Shown piece after piece: positions 1 through 10,612 of a DNA stretch of 64,000 nt; position 1 is the stretch's first letter; every line of letters begins with the position of its first letter. Origin of the DNA: Micrasema longulum (Eukaryota; Arthropoda; Insecta; Trichoptera; Brachycentridae); contig JAGVSM010003446.1 in NCBI GenBank assembly GCA_022494885.1, positions 62,001-126,000 on the forward strand, written 5' to 3'. Under the pieces are notes generated by a model that made no database searches, was not told the DNA's origin, and saw only the letters and a program-made list of their open reading frames with translations. A program made the translations under genes and the position numbers.

Positions 1-284
1 TAATGATAAAACTTTAAGCAAATTTTTCCCAGCACAATCAGATCCGACTGCTTTCCGAACTTTTCTTGAAAGTGAGATTTTAATCAAGTTAAGGGCCCAA
101 CGTTTGTAGAATTTATAGCCTAAAACCAATTGAGAGGTTGTATTTTTGGTCACGCACTTATGGTTAAACAACTTGGCTGTTTTTCTATTCTTCAGTCAAT
201 ACTAAAAATAGAATAATTTTCTAATGGAACATAATGAATTCTCATTTTGAGGATTTCAACGAAATTTAATATTTGGTAAATTAA
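1..284. other. AT-rich sequence, nothing recognised
   Basis: No open frame, repeat boundary or RNA-like motif was recognised in this stretch before the first SINE-P copy. Confidence 0.4.
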
Positions 285-592
285 CAATATTTTGAGTTAT
301 TCAAATTTTTGTAGACAAGGGCTGGATTCAGCTCCCTTTGGAGCTGTTTGTATTATCATATTACAACAGTGATAAAGAACATTTTATAGAAGGAAATAAA
401 GAAGTCTAGGCATCTACAGGGCTTATAACCTATTTTGTATTGCCTGTTCAAATATGGTCAGAATGGTGAATGTTACGCAGTGTGTAAAGTGGCCACTTAG
501 ACCAGCTAATGACAGGTCGACTATAAGCAGATAGACTTATATATTACCTCGTGTTAAATGTTCTTCATCTCTGTTGTAATATGTAAGTAAAG
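285..592. repeat. SINE-P copy, inverted pair
   Basis: Two partial copies of the abundant repeat called SINE-P here, in opposite orientation. The minus half (285-440) begins with the family 3' end read backwards (CAATATTTTGAG, TTTTTGTAGACAAGG) and runs to the CATCTACAGGGCTTATAACC block. The plus half (448-592) runs from TTCAAATATGGTCAGAATGG through AAAGTGGCCACTTAGACCAG to CTCTGTTGTAATATG. It is recognised by near-identity to more than a dozen other places in the window. Confidence 0.8.
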
Positions 593-678
593 TTAATTGG
601 TAAAAAATGACAAAATTATATTTTTTTTAAATGGGAGTTGCTTATTTTTTGCCTTGCTTTTTATGTAAAATATATTTA

Positions 679-1245
679 ACAATGTTTTGAGTGAGCCCAA
701 ATGCTTGCAGACTGACTGGATTTTCTCCCGGTGGAGTTACTTTTATTAAAATTTGTTGCAACAAAGAGGGAAAACATTTTTGAGAAGGGGATATGGAAGT
801 CTAAACATTTACAGGGCTTATGATTTGTCATTGTCTAGTTTAAGTGGCCACTTCACACGCTGTTTAACATTCATCATTCTGCCTAAGTTTGAAATCCCTC
901 TCTGATTTAAGTACCTGTTGAACATTGTTGAATCAACTACCTGGTAAAAGAAGAAGTATAAGAAATGAAAAAATGTTTTCAGGCGTTGCCTCGTAGGTGA
1001 ATTGGTTCAGCTGGATGAATCTTATACGCATGATAAAGGTTTCAGCTCTTTTACTTTACAAAAGTCAACAGATGGAAAAGTTGGGGAAATATGGATGTTC
1101 AAAGACAGGCAGAATGGTGAATGTTACATAGTGTGTGAAGTTCCCACTTTAACCAGCCAATGACAGGTCATAACCCCTTTAAATGTCTAGAGTTCCATAA
1201 TCCTTTCTCCAAAATGTTTTTCCTTTCTGTTGCAACAAATTTAGA
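679..1245. repeat. SINE-P copy with tRNA-like head, inverted pair
   Basis: A minus partial copy (679-905) is followed by a linker (about 923-990) and a plus copy (990-1245). The plus copy has the best preserved 5' head. Its D-arm-like segment GTAGGTGAATTGGTTCAG resembles a tRNA A box, and GGTTTCAGCTC lies where a B box (GGTTCGANTCC) would be. I infer a tRNA-derived Pol III SINE. The body and the TGTTGCAACA palindrome follow. Confidence 0.75.
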
Positions 1246-1369
1246 CATATATTAACCTCAAAAAATATTCCTTCTAATTACTTAACTATGATGTGACAAT
1301 TTAGTGGGATAATCGCCTGTGGCCTTGCAGAGAAACTTCTCCACATTTGCCAAAAGGAGGGGAAACCAG

Positions 1370-1745
1370 AAAAAAACTCATTCAGGAGAAGCCGGTCTAT
1401 TAACAGATACCAACAGACCTTCTGTTCCACTTAGAGAGTGTTCAGCATTTTGTGGCCTATTTTAATTTATTTCAACAATTACCTTTACTATTTTTAGCCT
1501 GTATGATATTATCTCTAGCGATAAGTACTTTTGACTTATTACTGTTACGATATCTTCTTTATTCTCAAGCAGACTTCTTCATTTTACCTCTAGCTGCATA
1601 TACTCTAAGCTGAAAATGGGAAAATGCATCAACAAATGAGGAACATCTTGGGGTGTCTCATCATCACGTGGACATTTATTGTTTTCTGAGAGCTTAAAAT
1701 GGTGAAAATTGTTCGAAAAATCACCGTAGTGAGGAATCGAGTCAG
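1370..1745 (-). pseudogene. LINE ORF2 C-terminal fragment (after RNase H)
   Basis: Minus-strand translation gives about 100 codons with a single in-frame stop. It contains DSIPHYGDFSNNFHHF, then KCPRDDETPQDVPHLLMHFP. This matches the segment after RNase H in I/R1/Jockey-type LINEs, where a Cys/His cluster of the form CPC..E..HLL..CP follows the 'tgHg.F..yl.rF' stretch; some Cys residues are lost here. The following frame (LLENKEDIVTVISQ) resembles the usual acidic C-terminal tail. There is no start codon, so it is a dead 5'-truncated copy. Confidence 0.5.
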
Positions 1746-1749
1746 TTCG

Positions 1750-2230
1750 TAGCTAACTTGCTGTATTTTAAAATAAAATTGTTATGGATTCTAGTGAATA
1801 TTTTTTAATGTTATTGAATATCAAAAAGAATATTTACAATTTTTTTTTTTACATCTGTTTAGATTCCCGTATTTAGTAGCCTTACGTGTTAACTACAAGG
1901 CTAAGGTACTCGGAAAAAATCATTTTTGTTTGTCTTGGAAATGGGATGTTCGATCACTGATTTTAGTTTATTACCTTGAGGTCGTATCATAGGTATCTGA
2001 TAAATGCACTATTTTATAAAACGGAAAATTGAATTATGATATAACATAACGTATTTATCTCTGTCCGGGTGGATTAAAAATACTGTACTGCACATGAAAT
2101 AGAACCGTTTATCTTGCTTTAAAAAACTTAGAGATATGTGACGAAAAATCATGTAGTAAAACTGCATCCATAACTCATGAACAGCCAAATTAAGTTATTG
2201 GCCATAGTGGCAAGCGTTTGCATTTGCGGC
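1750..2230. other. AT-rich sequence, nothing recognised
   Basis: No supported coding or repeat feature. Confidence 0.35.
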
Positions 2231-2940
2231 GATTTCACAAAGAACAACAGGTTGTAGAATCGAAGGAATATAGATGTTCAAACAGAGGGAGAATAGTGAA
2301 TTCTACACAGTGTGTAAAGTAACCACTTAATCCAACACATCCGTCAGAACAGCTGTTCCAATACATGAAGGTGCTGGATATGAGACAACTGTACCTAAAA
2401 TAAGCACTTACACACTTCTGGTCAAACAATAAGGAGAGGTCTCAGCAGAATGTTCGTACCAGGTTTTCCAGAGCATGAATTATGTCATACCCGAAACCCG
2501 TACGACTTTTGCTCAGAGACATCTCTCATTTATCGCACCGAGAGTGTTCAATATTTTGAAAGAACGTCTCAAGCTCTCAAGGACAAAAAATATTTTCAAG
2601 AAAGGAGCTAAGGACTGGATTGTCCTTAATGGGAGGGATTTGAGTGGGAAACTCCTTGATGATTTTCTAAATGCTTGAGTTTACTGTTTACCATAATGAT
2701 GTGGCATATATATATTTTTTTAACATATTTTTTATAATTATTTTATATGTTTTTAATTATATATTTATGGTGATATACTAATGTGTCTGTGTCATATAAT
2801 TGCTTGTCCCATCTCAACTCGGGACTTTTAGTCCCATGGAGTTGTGACTTATTGTCTCAAAAAATGTACAACAACCTTATGTATGTAAATAAATAAATAA
2901 ATAAAACCCAGCTAATGACAAGTCATAAGCAATGTATCCA
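2231..2940 (+). repeat. SINE-P copy split by a LINE
   Basis: The 5' part (2231-2333) runs from GATTTCACAAAGAACAACAG to AAGTAACCACTTAATCCA. The 3' part resumes at 2907 with CCCAGCTAATGACAAGTC, the next block of the family consensus. The intervening 573 bp is an unrelated LINE 3' end, so the SINE is older than that LINE insertion. The target duplication is not clear. Confidence 0.75.
2334..2906 (+). mobile_element. 5'-truncated non-LTR retrotransposon, RT C-terminal tail
   Basis: An open frame (start of the continuous frame about 2430, end 2678) encodes the extreme C-terminus of a Jockey/CR1-type reverse transcriptase protein. The ETRTTFAQRHLSFIAPRVFN signature corresponds to the 'TR....aqRhl.f.gP.ifN.LP' block, followed by the basic FKKGAKDWIV stretch. 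The ORF ends at 2678. A 3' UTR with GGGACTTTTAGTCCC follows, and the element ends in a (AAAT)n tail at 2886-2904. The RT catalytic domain is absent. It sits inside an older SINE-P. Confidence 0.7.
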
Positions 2941-2952
2941 TGCAAAAACCAG

Positions 2953-3140
2953 GTTTTAGTCATGTGGTAGTATTGTGGACTAACGGATCAAAGGTCCGAG
3001 GTTCGAATCCTACTCTATCACAACTCGATTTCCATTTTTCCAGCATAAGTTATTTACGACATTTAGGAATGATCTGGAAATGTAAATATTTGAGAAAATA
3101 CTGATTGAGAATTAAAGTATTTCTTTTAAAAAATTAAATA
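2953..3140 (+). repeat. tRNA-headed SINE, family 3
   Basis: A tRNA-like head with the B box GGTTCGAATCC (3000-3010) and a CGGA/TCCG stem around a 7-nt loop that lacks U33. The body begins ACTCGATTTCCATTTTTCC and continues to AGAATTAAAGTATTTCTTTT. The same body occurs reverse-complemented at 28185-28335, which shows it is a dispersed SINE and not a tRNA gene. Confidence 0.65.
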
Positions 3141-3819
3141 TATAAATGCCTAAACTTCTCTATTCCTTTTTGTAAAACGGTTGTTATCCTTCTTGTAATA
3201 TATAAATATTAATAACTTTCCAGAGCGTTGAATCCAATTGATGTTTTAAAAAATTTTGAAGAACTAAAAATATTGTTCATATAATATTATATTCCTTTTC
3301 AACGATACTTTTTTTTTGGAAAGAGAAATTAAAGTAGGCACTACTCAAAACAAATATGAATTTAAATTTGTGTAGAATGAATGCATAAAAAAATGCATCT
3401 CACAGTAAACCGAAAATTAATGTTGCAATTTTCATTCATAAAATAATTGAGGACTAAAATCAAATGAAAAATATCATTAGATTTACAAATTAATCAAATG
3501 TGTAATTACTTCGGAGATTGAATATTAAATTGCGTTATCCAACGGTCTCCTGCAAAGCATTATTAACATTTAAAATCTTCAATTGAAAATAAAAGAACTG
3601 AAAAAATACTCGCTTAATACTTTATAGTGACTTTTGAAAGATAATACACAAATGAATATAATATTTAAGTGTGCAAAATAAACATGTCATGAAAAATTGT
3701 GACCCAGCGAAAAGTATTTAAACTTAGTGGGAATTAAAAGTTGTAAGTTACTTAAAATCCCATTGAAAGAAAATTCAACAAAAATGCTATGCAAACGAAA
3801 CTAGAAATAAAAACGAAAG
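3141..3819. other. AT-rich spacer
   Basis: Very AT-rich, with scattered A and T runs. No coding potential or repeat identity was recognised. Confidence 0.35.
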
Positions 3820-4695
3820 GATTGAAAATGAGGAGAAAAACAGAGTTTTAAAACTCATTGTACAAGGACTTAAAATGTACAATGAGTTACCTGATAAAAT
3901 AAAAGAAATGGAAAGCTTTGAATTTTTCTGTTTTTATATATTCATAGAAAGAATATAATTAATTTATTTATTTTATTAGGTAAACAAACAGTATGTACAC
4001 AAATATTGGCAATTTCTTTGTATAATAGTGTAAAAAACTCATGCGCACACCAAAAAAACTGTTTACACTTAATACAATAATTAAAATTAGGTTCAATGTA
4101 ATAAATGTAAAAGAAACGAAAAGAAAAAAAAAATTACAATAACGTTAAATATCTGCTTCTCTCATAATTTTTGACCTAAATTTACATACTTTGTCACAAA
4201 AAATATCAGCCTCGGTAAATCTAATGTTATATTGGTCGCATATTCTAGGTATTGTAGATTGTTTAAAATAGTTTGTTGACGCGTTTTTAGGGTAAAACAG
4301 AAGATTTGGTCTTTTCGGTCTAGATGGCACACGGAATGGAAGTCTTTCAAGTGGGTTAGGAGAATCAATTTTTTTCATTTAATAATTTCAATAAAAATTC
4401 CTTGTCTAACATTATTCTTTGATTTTTAAGAGAGTTTTTTCCAAAGTACTGCATACTTTCAGCATGATTAGAGAATAATAAAAATAAAATGTGGAATTCC
4501 TAACTTAATGATGCCATGAGCCCTGTATTGAGTTGGAATATAACATAATAAAAAGCGGAAGCATGCAAATTATAAAAAAGTACTGCAAATATTTTATATC
4601 AATTTGAAAAAATATCTTCTTGCTAACAAATGTTTATAGTAGCTTTGAAGATTTTATTAACAAACTTAATAAAGCATTAATAAATTAAATATACA
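3820..4695 (+). mobile_element. LINE RT tail and 3' UTR, interrupted
   Basis: At 3820-3955 the plus strand encodes a decayed RT tail containing KMYNELPDKIKEMESFEFF, the 'l.lYNeLP..iKe' block. The sequence resumes at about 4600 with a lysine-rich end and a 3' UTR ending AACTTAATAAAGCATTAATAAATT. The same RT tail and 3' UTR occur without the gap at 15120-15585. The interruption (3962-4585) is a minus-strand LINE. Confidence 0.6.
3962..4585 (-). mobile_element. Jockey-type LINE C-terminal tail, one frameshift
   Basis: The minus frame 4378-4145 encodes NPLERLPFRVPSRPKRPNLL and ends with RFTEADIFCDKVCKFR. This is the 'l..l.frvP.r..R....f....tNY......R......D.F' tail of Jockey-superfamily ORF2. 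Just upstream, in another frame, SLKNQRIMLDKEFLLKLLNE is the preceding block, so one frameshift near 4370 separates two parts of one tail. The 3' end is marked by ATTTATTTATTTTATT at about 3962. It is nested in the older plus-strand LINE. Confidence 0.7.
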
Positions 4696-4699
4696 ACTA

Positions 4700-5680
4700 A
4701 CCTTCTATCTTAATCGTAAAGCATAATTTAAGGAGTAAAAAGGTAGTTTAGGCGAATTTGACGATTCAAAAATACGATAGTTTTTTATAGCTTAAGCTCT
4801 GATAATGTTACTTTAATATCTTTCTTAGTCGTTAAGTCCTTACCGAAATCATCCGTGAATTACGGAAGGAGGGTTTAAATATCTTTATAATCGTCTTTTG
4901 TAAAAATAGGGGATCTTGCCTCTGTCATAAAAACATCCCTGCAAGCTGACGTTAAAAAAAATCGGATTTAAAACTGTCAATTTACTTTTTTTGATTTCTG
5001 ATTTTCTAATTATTTTCTCGGAAATATGGAAGTGTAAATATTTGAAGAATGTGTCACGTCGTTGCAAATGTTTTATTTATCAATAAAACAAACTCTAATT
5101 TTCACCGTAATAGCTTTTTTTTCTAGATTGGTACTTATAATATACGAGCAGAACCCGAAAATACTTTGCTTTTGTTGGATTTGAGTACAAACTCGTATTT
5201 ACGAGTAGATTAGATGAACATAAACGAATGTTTGATATCAATTATTGTATTTAGTCCAAATTAGATATTTATTTATTATTTATACATCAACGGTTCAAAG
5301 AACCTTTTACAAAAAATAAAAATATGCAGAAATAATCACAGCAGTGCTCAATAAACATGTAGTACATAGTATTAAATAATTAAAACTAAAAAAATTAGTG
5401 AAGATATAATACAAAAAACAAAAAGTAAAAAAGAAACATAACATCTCTAAATAAAAGATAACAATAACCACGAAAAATGCTTATGTTCTAAATATATATA
5501 AATATAACACAATACAGTTGAGAATAAGTAGAAAATAATAATTAAAAAAATAATACAACATAAGTTTTTTAAAAAATAAAAGTTTTTTGAACAATAAAAT
5601 AAAAAACTTAAATTAAATTAACTAAATATTATTATTTTTGTATTTTGATTAACATAAATTGTGAGGACAGAGTTTTGGTA
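4700..5680. other. AT-rich sequence; possible minus LINE 3' UTR at 5265-5640
   Basis: The segment ATTTATTTATTATTTATAC at about 5267, followed by A-rich sequence on the plus strand, looks like a 3' tail of a minus-strand LINE, but no coding block is present to confirm this. Confidence 0.25.
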
Positions 5681-5682
5681 AA

Positions 5683-6060
5683 TAGGTATTCGAACATTGT
5701 TTTCCTGTCAGTCTTGCAGATGCTTCCCCAATACTATGTGAAAAAAAGACAACTGCATGTGAGCCGCTTCTTAAAACAGTCAAAATCGACGTTTCGCTGT
5801 CCCGTTTTCCGCACCTTAAAACTGAACCGATTTTGTTATTTGTTTACACCGATTATCAAAACATAATTTTCTGTCTTAGTATGTTCTGCGTTTTTCGAAA
5901 ATATTTGTTTTATTTGTATACCATACGCCCGAAGACGGCAGATAAAACTATGCTTTTTTATGGGTTTTTGGATGGTTCTAGTTCCCATAATTATCACTTT
6001 TTTAATAAAAGACAAGAAAGAATTGCAAAAAACGCCCACAAAAACTTCAGCGTCTGACCG
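5683..6060 (+). repeat. Unclassified dispersed repeat U1, copy 1
   Basis: Starts AATAGGTATTCGAACATTGT and contains AATCGACGTTTCGC and GAAGACGGCAGATAAAACT. Copy 2 lies at 49387-49700 in direct orientation. A terminal piece (GCCCACAAA..ACAGCGTCTGA) recurs at 44097-44135. The short frames across it are not conserved between copies, so I treat it as non-coding. Class unknown. Confidence 0.65.
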
Positions 6061-6494
6061 TGGGCCATTCCTTTTTTAATTATGAAAAAGTTATAATTCT
6101 GTCGATATGTCAATTAATGTAAGATAATATTAGTATTCCACCACTAACTGAGTTTTTACGTCTACTTGTTTTAAGACGTACCTGTCTTTTTGTCAGCACA
6201 CTCACTACACCAACATGCTAATCTTAAATACACTAACACCGCACAAAACCACACGTAAATCGGTTAAGCCATTTGGGAGTTTAGTGACATCACACGATCA
6301 GAGAGCGAAAATTTTCAAATAATTCTCTTGCATCAAATATTTTTTTCATCCTCCAGATTCAATTTAGATTTCAGAGGGTTATTAAATTTAAATACATTCA
6401 ATCAACATTATTGAATTTTTAGTTTTATCAAGATATATTAACAAAAATTATGCATTGTTTTACTTTTTATTTGATTTTTTTTATTTATTTATTT
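6061..6494. other. AT-rich spacer
   Basis: No recognised feature. CACACGTAAATCGGTT at about 6250 resembles the reverse complement of a segment near 27540, too short to interpret. Confidence 0.25.
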
Positions 6495-6893
6495 TTCTTT
6501 TTTAAATTCTAAACAATTTTTGTAATTCCCGCCAAACTGCACAAGCAGTTTTTTTGCATGGATTTCTCTCTTTGAACATTTTTGTAACACAATATAATAA
6601 TGTTAACATAAAATATTTTTTAAAAAATCTTAAAAATATCAATAAAATAAAATTAAAAAAAAAATTAAATACAAGTAAATCAAGTCTTTTTTGATAACGA
6701 AATATATAAAAAATAATAAACAAACACTTTTTTTGAAACTGTTTTAAATTGTTTGGTTTCCCCATTTTTTATATATTTTTTTTTTTTTTACAGACCAAAC
6801 TTAGAATTTGAGAAAAAGATTTTTAAAACCAATTTTACTTTGTTTTTATTCATATCACTATTCTTTATTTCGTCCGGGAGTCTCTTTACTATG
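6495..6893 (-). mobile_element. LINE 3' end (family shared with 35.7-36.7 kb)
   Basis: The reverse complement matches 36395-36735 closely. It starts GAGACTCCCGGAC, runs through AAAATTGGTTTTAAAAATC and GGGGAAACCAAACAATTTAA, and ends at CAGTTTGGCGGGAATT. In the 36-kb copy this segment directly follows the RT coding tail, so here it is a severely 5'-truncated 3' UTR copy. It abuts, head to head, the plus-strand LINE fragment that starts at 6896. Confidence 0.65.
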
Positions 6894-6895
6894 CG

Positions 6896-7424
6896 AGGCA
6901 GTACAGAAATTTCTGAGGTATCTTTACTTAAGGGAGTACGGATATTATCCGTGGTTGTACCCGTCTGACTTCATACTGGGAATGCTTGGCTACAATAGTT
7001 TGGAGAAAAGAAGAGATGCATACTTGCTTAAGTATTTTTTCCGATTGATCCGTGGTATTACGATCAACATAGGTATAACGGAGAATATTTTTCTTTATGT
7101 TCCTAATGACTACCTTAGACATAGACAGCTTAAGCTGTTTTATCTTCCTGCTTGCAGAACCAACCTGCCGATGGTAATGCCAGTAGGAAGAGCATTGTCT
7201 TTACTCAACCGTATCTCTTCGGATATTGACATCTTTCATATTGGTGAAAAAAAGTTCAGAGAGGATTGCATTCTTTCTCTATAATTGCTGGGTATTTTTT
7301 ATTTTTACCATTTTTTGTATATTTAAATTTTAGTGTTCATTTTTTCGTTTTATGTATGCATTGAATTTTTTTGTTATGTACATAAACGTTTTTAAAATAA
7401 ATAAATTGAAATTGAAATATAAAC
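6896..7424 (+). mobile_element. LINE RT C-terminal tail with 3' UTR
   Basis: The open frame from about 6896 to 7284 encodes AVQKFLRYLYLREYGYYP, then GMLGYNSLEKRR, a CRTNLPMVMPVGRA block and a DIDIFHIGEKKF end. This is the C-terminal tail after the RT thumb in Jockey/LOA-type LINEs. The minus copy at 11832-12365 shares LRYLYMRECGYY and LPLVMPVGRA. A 3' UTR follows, and the element ends in AAATAAATAAATTGAAATTG, short TTGAAA-type tandem units. The catalytic YADD region is absent. Confidence 0.7.
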
Positions 7425-7740
7425 TTCAAAAACGGGATGCGAAATAATGATCATTATTGTGTTACGTAGGTCATTACATGGAATCCTTAGTATATTCTGT
7501 ACATTGCTTTAACAAAACCTCACTTAAACTACTAGAAAGATTAATGAATTGGAAACTTGAGAAGAAATTGTCTCTCTGTTCTGTTCTAGCTTTACATAGG
7601 CAACAGTTGTCTCCTTACAACTTTATGGAGGAATGTAATTTTATATGGGGTAGAAAGCGAGCTTTATGGACTAGAAAACTGATATGGGGTTGCGGTATTT
7701 TCGTTGTAAGAAATTATTTTGAAGATTATCTTTAAAATAT
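7425..7740 (+). other. Unassigned 92-codon open frame
   Basis: A frame at 7457-7735 reads through without a stop (contains LYVGHYMESL-like and FNKTSLKLLERLMNWKLEKK segments), but I recognise no family and see no second copy. It may be chance or another retrotransposon shred. Confidence 0.2.
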
Positions 7741-7744
7741 GCCT

Positions 7745-8570
7745 GTCATTATTTTTTAAGGTATTTTTTTGTCGAAGAGAAAGGAGTTTTTTTTTCAGAG
7801 GAGATTTAAGCAGTGATACTCTCATAACATATTTAATGGTGAAAGGAAGATGATTCCACAGTCGAGCTGCATAAACACTATATGAGTTAGAGAAGAAAGA
7901 GGAATTGTGGATGGATGTTCAGAAAGTGCTTTGAGAAATAACAAAAATGTAAACCATGAACTGATAAGCGTTGAAACTTTTTACGGGGGTAATTAGGAGC
8001 GTTAGGACTATAGAGTACATTGAACAGAAGTGAGAGGGAATGATATTCTCTCCGCTGTCTAATTTTGAGCCATTTCAATTGCCTACGAATATCAGAAATG
8101 TGGTCATGTTTCCTAAGACCAAAAATATACCTTATGCTTTCTGAAGTCGTAAGTTTATAGAGTTGCTCACAGCTTAAATTAGTCATGGAAACATCAGCGT
8201 AATATGGAATGGGTAGAAGTAATGTTGTGAGTGGTAATGTGGTGAGTGCATTTAGTATTAATGAGTTATAATTTTTGCAACATTCTGAGTTAGTTTTATT
8301 CATAAGTATGAGCTCGCTAGCATAGATGTTCATCCATTAGTATTCATAGATTTTTTATAGATTTCCTATATTGGATGTTTGTACCATTGTCATTAAAAGG
8401 ATTAAGTGAAGATACGTCTAATTTACTAAGCATTTTTTGACTACGCAAACATAATTTGTGTTTTAGATGGGTTTATAAGTATTTCATCTGTAACCTTGAT
8501 AAAAGCGGTAGTTGTACTATGGCCCACCCGATTGATTGTAATCAAGAAGATTATTTGACAGTAATTTTTT
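7745..8570 (-). pseudogene. RT relic with deleted catalytic core
   Basis: Reading the minus strand: 8570-8480 encodes GHSTTTAFIKVTDEI, the RT 'QSGFR.GHSTTTAL' motif. It is joined directly to INPSKTQIMF, which normally lies after the YADD box, so the catalytic Asp motifs are missing. Then come the thumb region (frame 8333-7887: PYYADVSMTNLSCEQLYKLT, DHISDIRRQLKWLKIRQRR) and, after a frameshift near 7900, SVYAARLWNHLPFTIK. The blocks are in family order for a Jockey/R1-like LINE, with several stops. The internal deletion removed roughly 100-150 residues (estimate from family spacing). Confidence 0.75.
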
Positions 8571-8781
8571 TTTAAGCTGATAATAAACAACTCATTGAGT
8601 TATATAACCTTTTTTTAAATATTTATTCAATTCGATTAATTGTACATCATTATCCAAAAAAAATCTTTTTTTTTACAAACAAACTAATATCCCATTATAC
8701 CGTTTCACGATTCTCAAATGGAGACTCTTTCTGATTCAAACCATATTCTTAAAATAGAAAAGTTTTAATAGGGATAGTATC
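8571..8781. other. AT-rich spacer
   Basis: Poly-T/poly-A rich, no recognised feature. Confidence 0.3.
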
Positions 8782-8942
8782 TACAATGTTTTGAGTGCGT
8801 CCAAATATTTGTAAACATGCTGAATTTTCTCCATGGGGAGTTATTTAGATATAAATTAATAAGTAATAAGCCATATTAATGCCTAGACTTTCATATTCTC
8901 TACTCAGAATGTTTTTCCTCTCTGTCGCAACAAATTAAGATA
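8782..8942. repeat. SINE-P, short fold-back copy
   Basis: The left part is the inverted family 3' end (ACAATGTTTTGAGTGCGTCC, TTTTCTCCATGGGGAG). The right part is the plus-orientation 3' body (AATGCCTAGACTTTCATATT to GTCGCAACAAATT). The middle of the element is missing. Confidence 0.65.
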
Positions 8943-8999
8943 TTAATATCTTGTGAATTTTTTTTAAATTTAATTCTTGTATTCATATTTGTTTCTAGA

Positions 9000-9091
9000 A
9001 GAGATGCTGATAACAACATCATCAAATCTCGTCGTCATATTTTTCATGTGAAACATTTTTATAAGTCGACTTCTGGATATAATTCAAATTA
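9000..9091 (+). pseudogene. Possible Ty3/gypsy Pol C-terminal scrap
   Basis: Thirty codons without a stop end in a stop. They encode RRHIFHVKHFYKSTSGY, which resembles the 'r..vHVsrLKpyy' end of gypsy-type integrases. Only this short match supports the call. Confidence 0.25.
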
Positions 9092-9604
9092 ACTAAAATA
9101 GATCATATTTTTATTTTTTCAATATATTTGAAGCACTTACTTTTTGGTTATTCATTGAATAAATATAAACAAAAACGGTAGAGAATAATCCAGTTAACAC
9201 AGTGGATTAAAATTTTTTCATGTTAAAAATAAAATATTTAAATTACACAAAATAGAAATCTTAGTAGTTAAAAAAGCAATTACTATTAAAAACAAAAAAT
9301 AAAACCAAATAAACAATATTTCTTTGATTCCACTCCTGTCTCGTTTTAAAAATCGTATCCATCTCACATTACGCTTCCTACCCTTACAAGACAAAAACAT
9401 TCGATTTATTAGCTCCGTGTGTTACATTAAGTAAACATAGATAAAATAAAATAGGATAAAATGCATTAGTTAAGTATACCCTGATTGAGAAGCTTGTATA
9501 ACTTTGAAACGGGTCGGTAGAAAAAACAAAAATAAGTGCCAAAAAAATGTTGTTTTTATTTATTTTATGAAAGAGGTCAAGTTTGTTAGGTTCCAAAAAC
9601 AATT

Positions 9605-10612
9605 CTAGCACCCAGGGCCTCAATTATGAACGCTTTTTTCATCTGAACATATCGAGACGGTATACTTTACTTCTATACTCTCTGTATCTACCTCAATATG
9701 TTCCACCTACTTGTGATCTCGACATCATATGATAGAAGATAACCAATGAATGACCCCAAAAATTTAGTTAGCGTTCCTAACTTTATTGACATTTAAAATA
9801 GTTGTCATTCATATTTCAAATCGGCTTCTGTGGTAAAAAGTGCCCGCTTCAAAGCGATCATAAACTCCAGGAAATCCCTATTCATGGAAAAAATGCTCGC
9901 TTAAAAATGATTTTTTTGTGACTTTTGAGAATGATCAAGGCGGTGTACTTAACAACCGTCTGTATTTATTTACTAAACGATTGCAAAGCCGGTTTTCGAA
10001 AACTCGGAAAAATAATAAAACAAATGGAAAAAGTATAATGACAATTTTTTTTTGGCTAAGATAATCTTATATGTTAATCGGGCAGAATTTAGTGACATTA
10101 TTTTTTGCATCGAGCCACTCGTTTTCAAAATGACAGTTATGTAAGAATTTAATTCGACATCAACATTTACTTATTGCACTCTCACATTTTTACTAGGCTT
10201 TTAAGAAAAAAAAATGCAAACCTCAAAACTTCAAACTTTAAAAAATCGTAATTAAAGGAAAAATTGCTCGGTGCAACGAAATTTTTGTCAATTTTATTGC
10301 GCAAAAAAGCGTATAGAGGGGTTCTAGACCCGTCGGTACAAACCGATGTACTGACATTAAAACATGATGATTGGGTGATCTGTAGTGTATCTTCGTAATA
10401 GGTTTGAAGAATTTTATTTTCAACTATGACATCATACTGAAGATTTGTCATTCAAGTTCACAGATATGTGTACTATGACGTACGCTTCCCATTGTTTCAT
10501 ATCGATGTACCTACCGAAAAGTTGATGGTGGGTGATCGATAGTGTATCTTCGTAATCGCTAGAGAGAATTTATCTTCAACTATACCGTCAAAGTGAAGGT
10601 TTAATGCCTTTA
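9605..10612 (-). repeat. Left arm of a large inverted repeat (family IR1)
   Basis: The reverse complement matches 12610-13585 along its length. Shared blocks include the outer end (GCGTTCA..ATTT..GGC), CGAGACGGTATACTTAAC, TGCCCRCTTCAAAGCGAT, GAAAACGAGTGGCTMGATGC, GGTTTGTACCGACGGGTCTAGA and TGACGTCATAGTTGAAAATA. The short frames here (10182-10451) are not conserved coding. I infer two opposed copies of one non-coding mobile repeat, or a fold-back element. Class unknown. Confidence 0.7.
10345..10605. repeat. Internal tandem duplication in IR1 left arm
   Basis: Two units about 145 bp apart share, on the minus strand, ATAGTTGAARATAAA, ATTACGAAGATACACTA and GATCACCCAMCATCA, then RGTACATCG. The right arm keeps one full unit and a shortened second one (12617-12700). 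Confidence 0.55.

Noticed and set aside
2953..3020. A functional tRNA gene on the plus strand
   Set aside because: The anticodon loop lacks U33, the acceptor stem does not form, and the downstream body recurs at 28185.
5645..6057. Overlapping frames in repeat U1 as a gene
   Set aside because: The second U1 copy at 49387 does not preserve either frame.
7457..7735. 92-codon gene
   Set aside because: No recognised domain and wedged between LINE remnants; kept only as an unassigned stretch.
10182..10451. 89-codon frame in the left IR1 arm as a conserved gene (similar residues occur at 12678-12935)
   Set aside because: The similarity is DNA-level between inverted repeat arms; the frames diverge and contain indels not in multiples of three.
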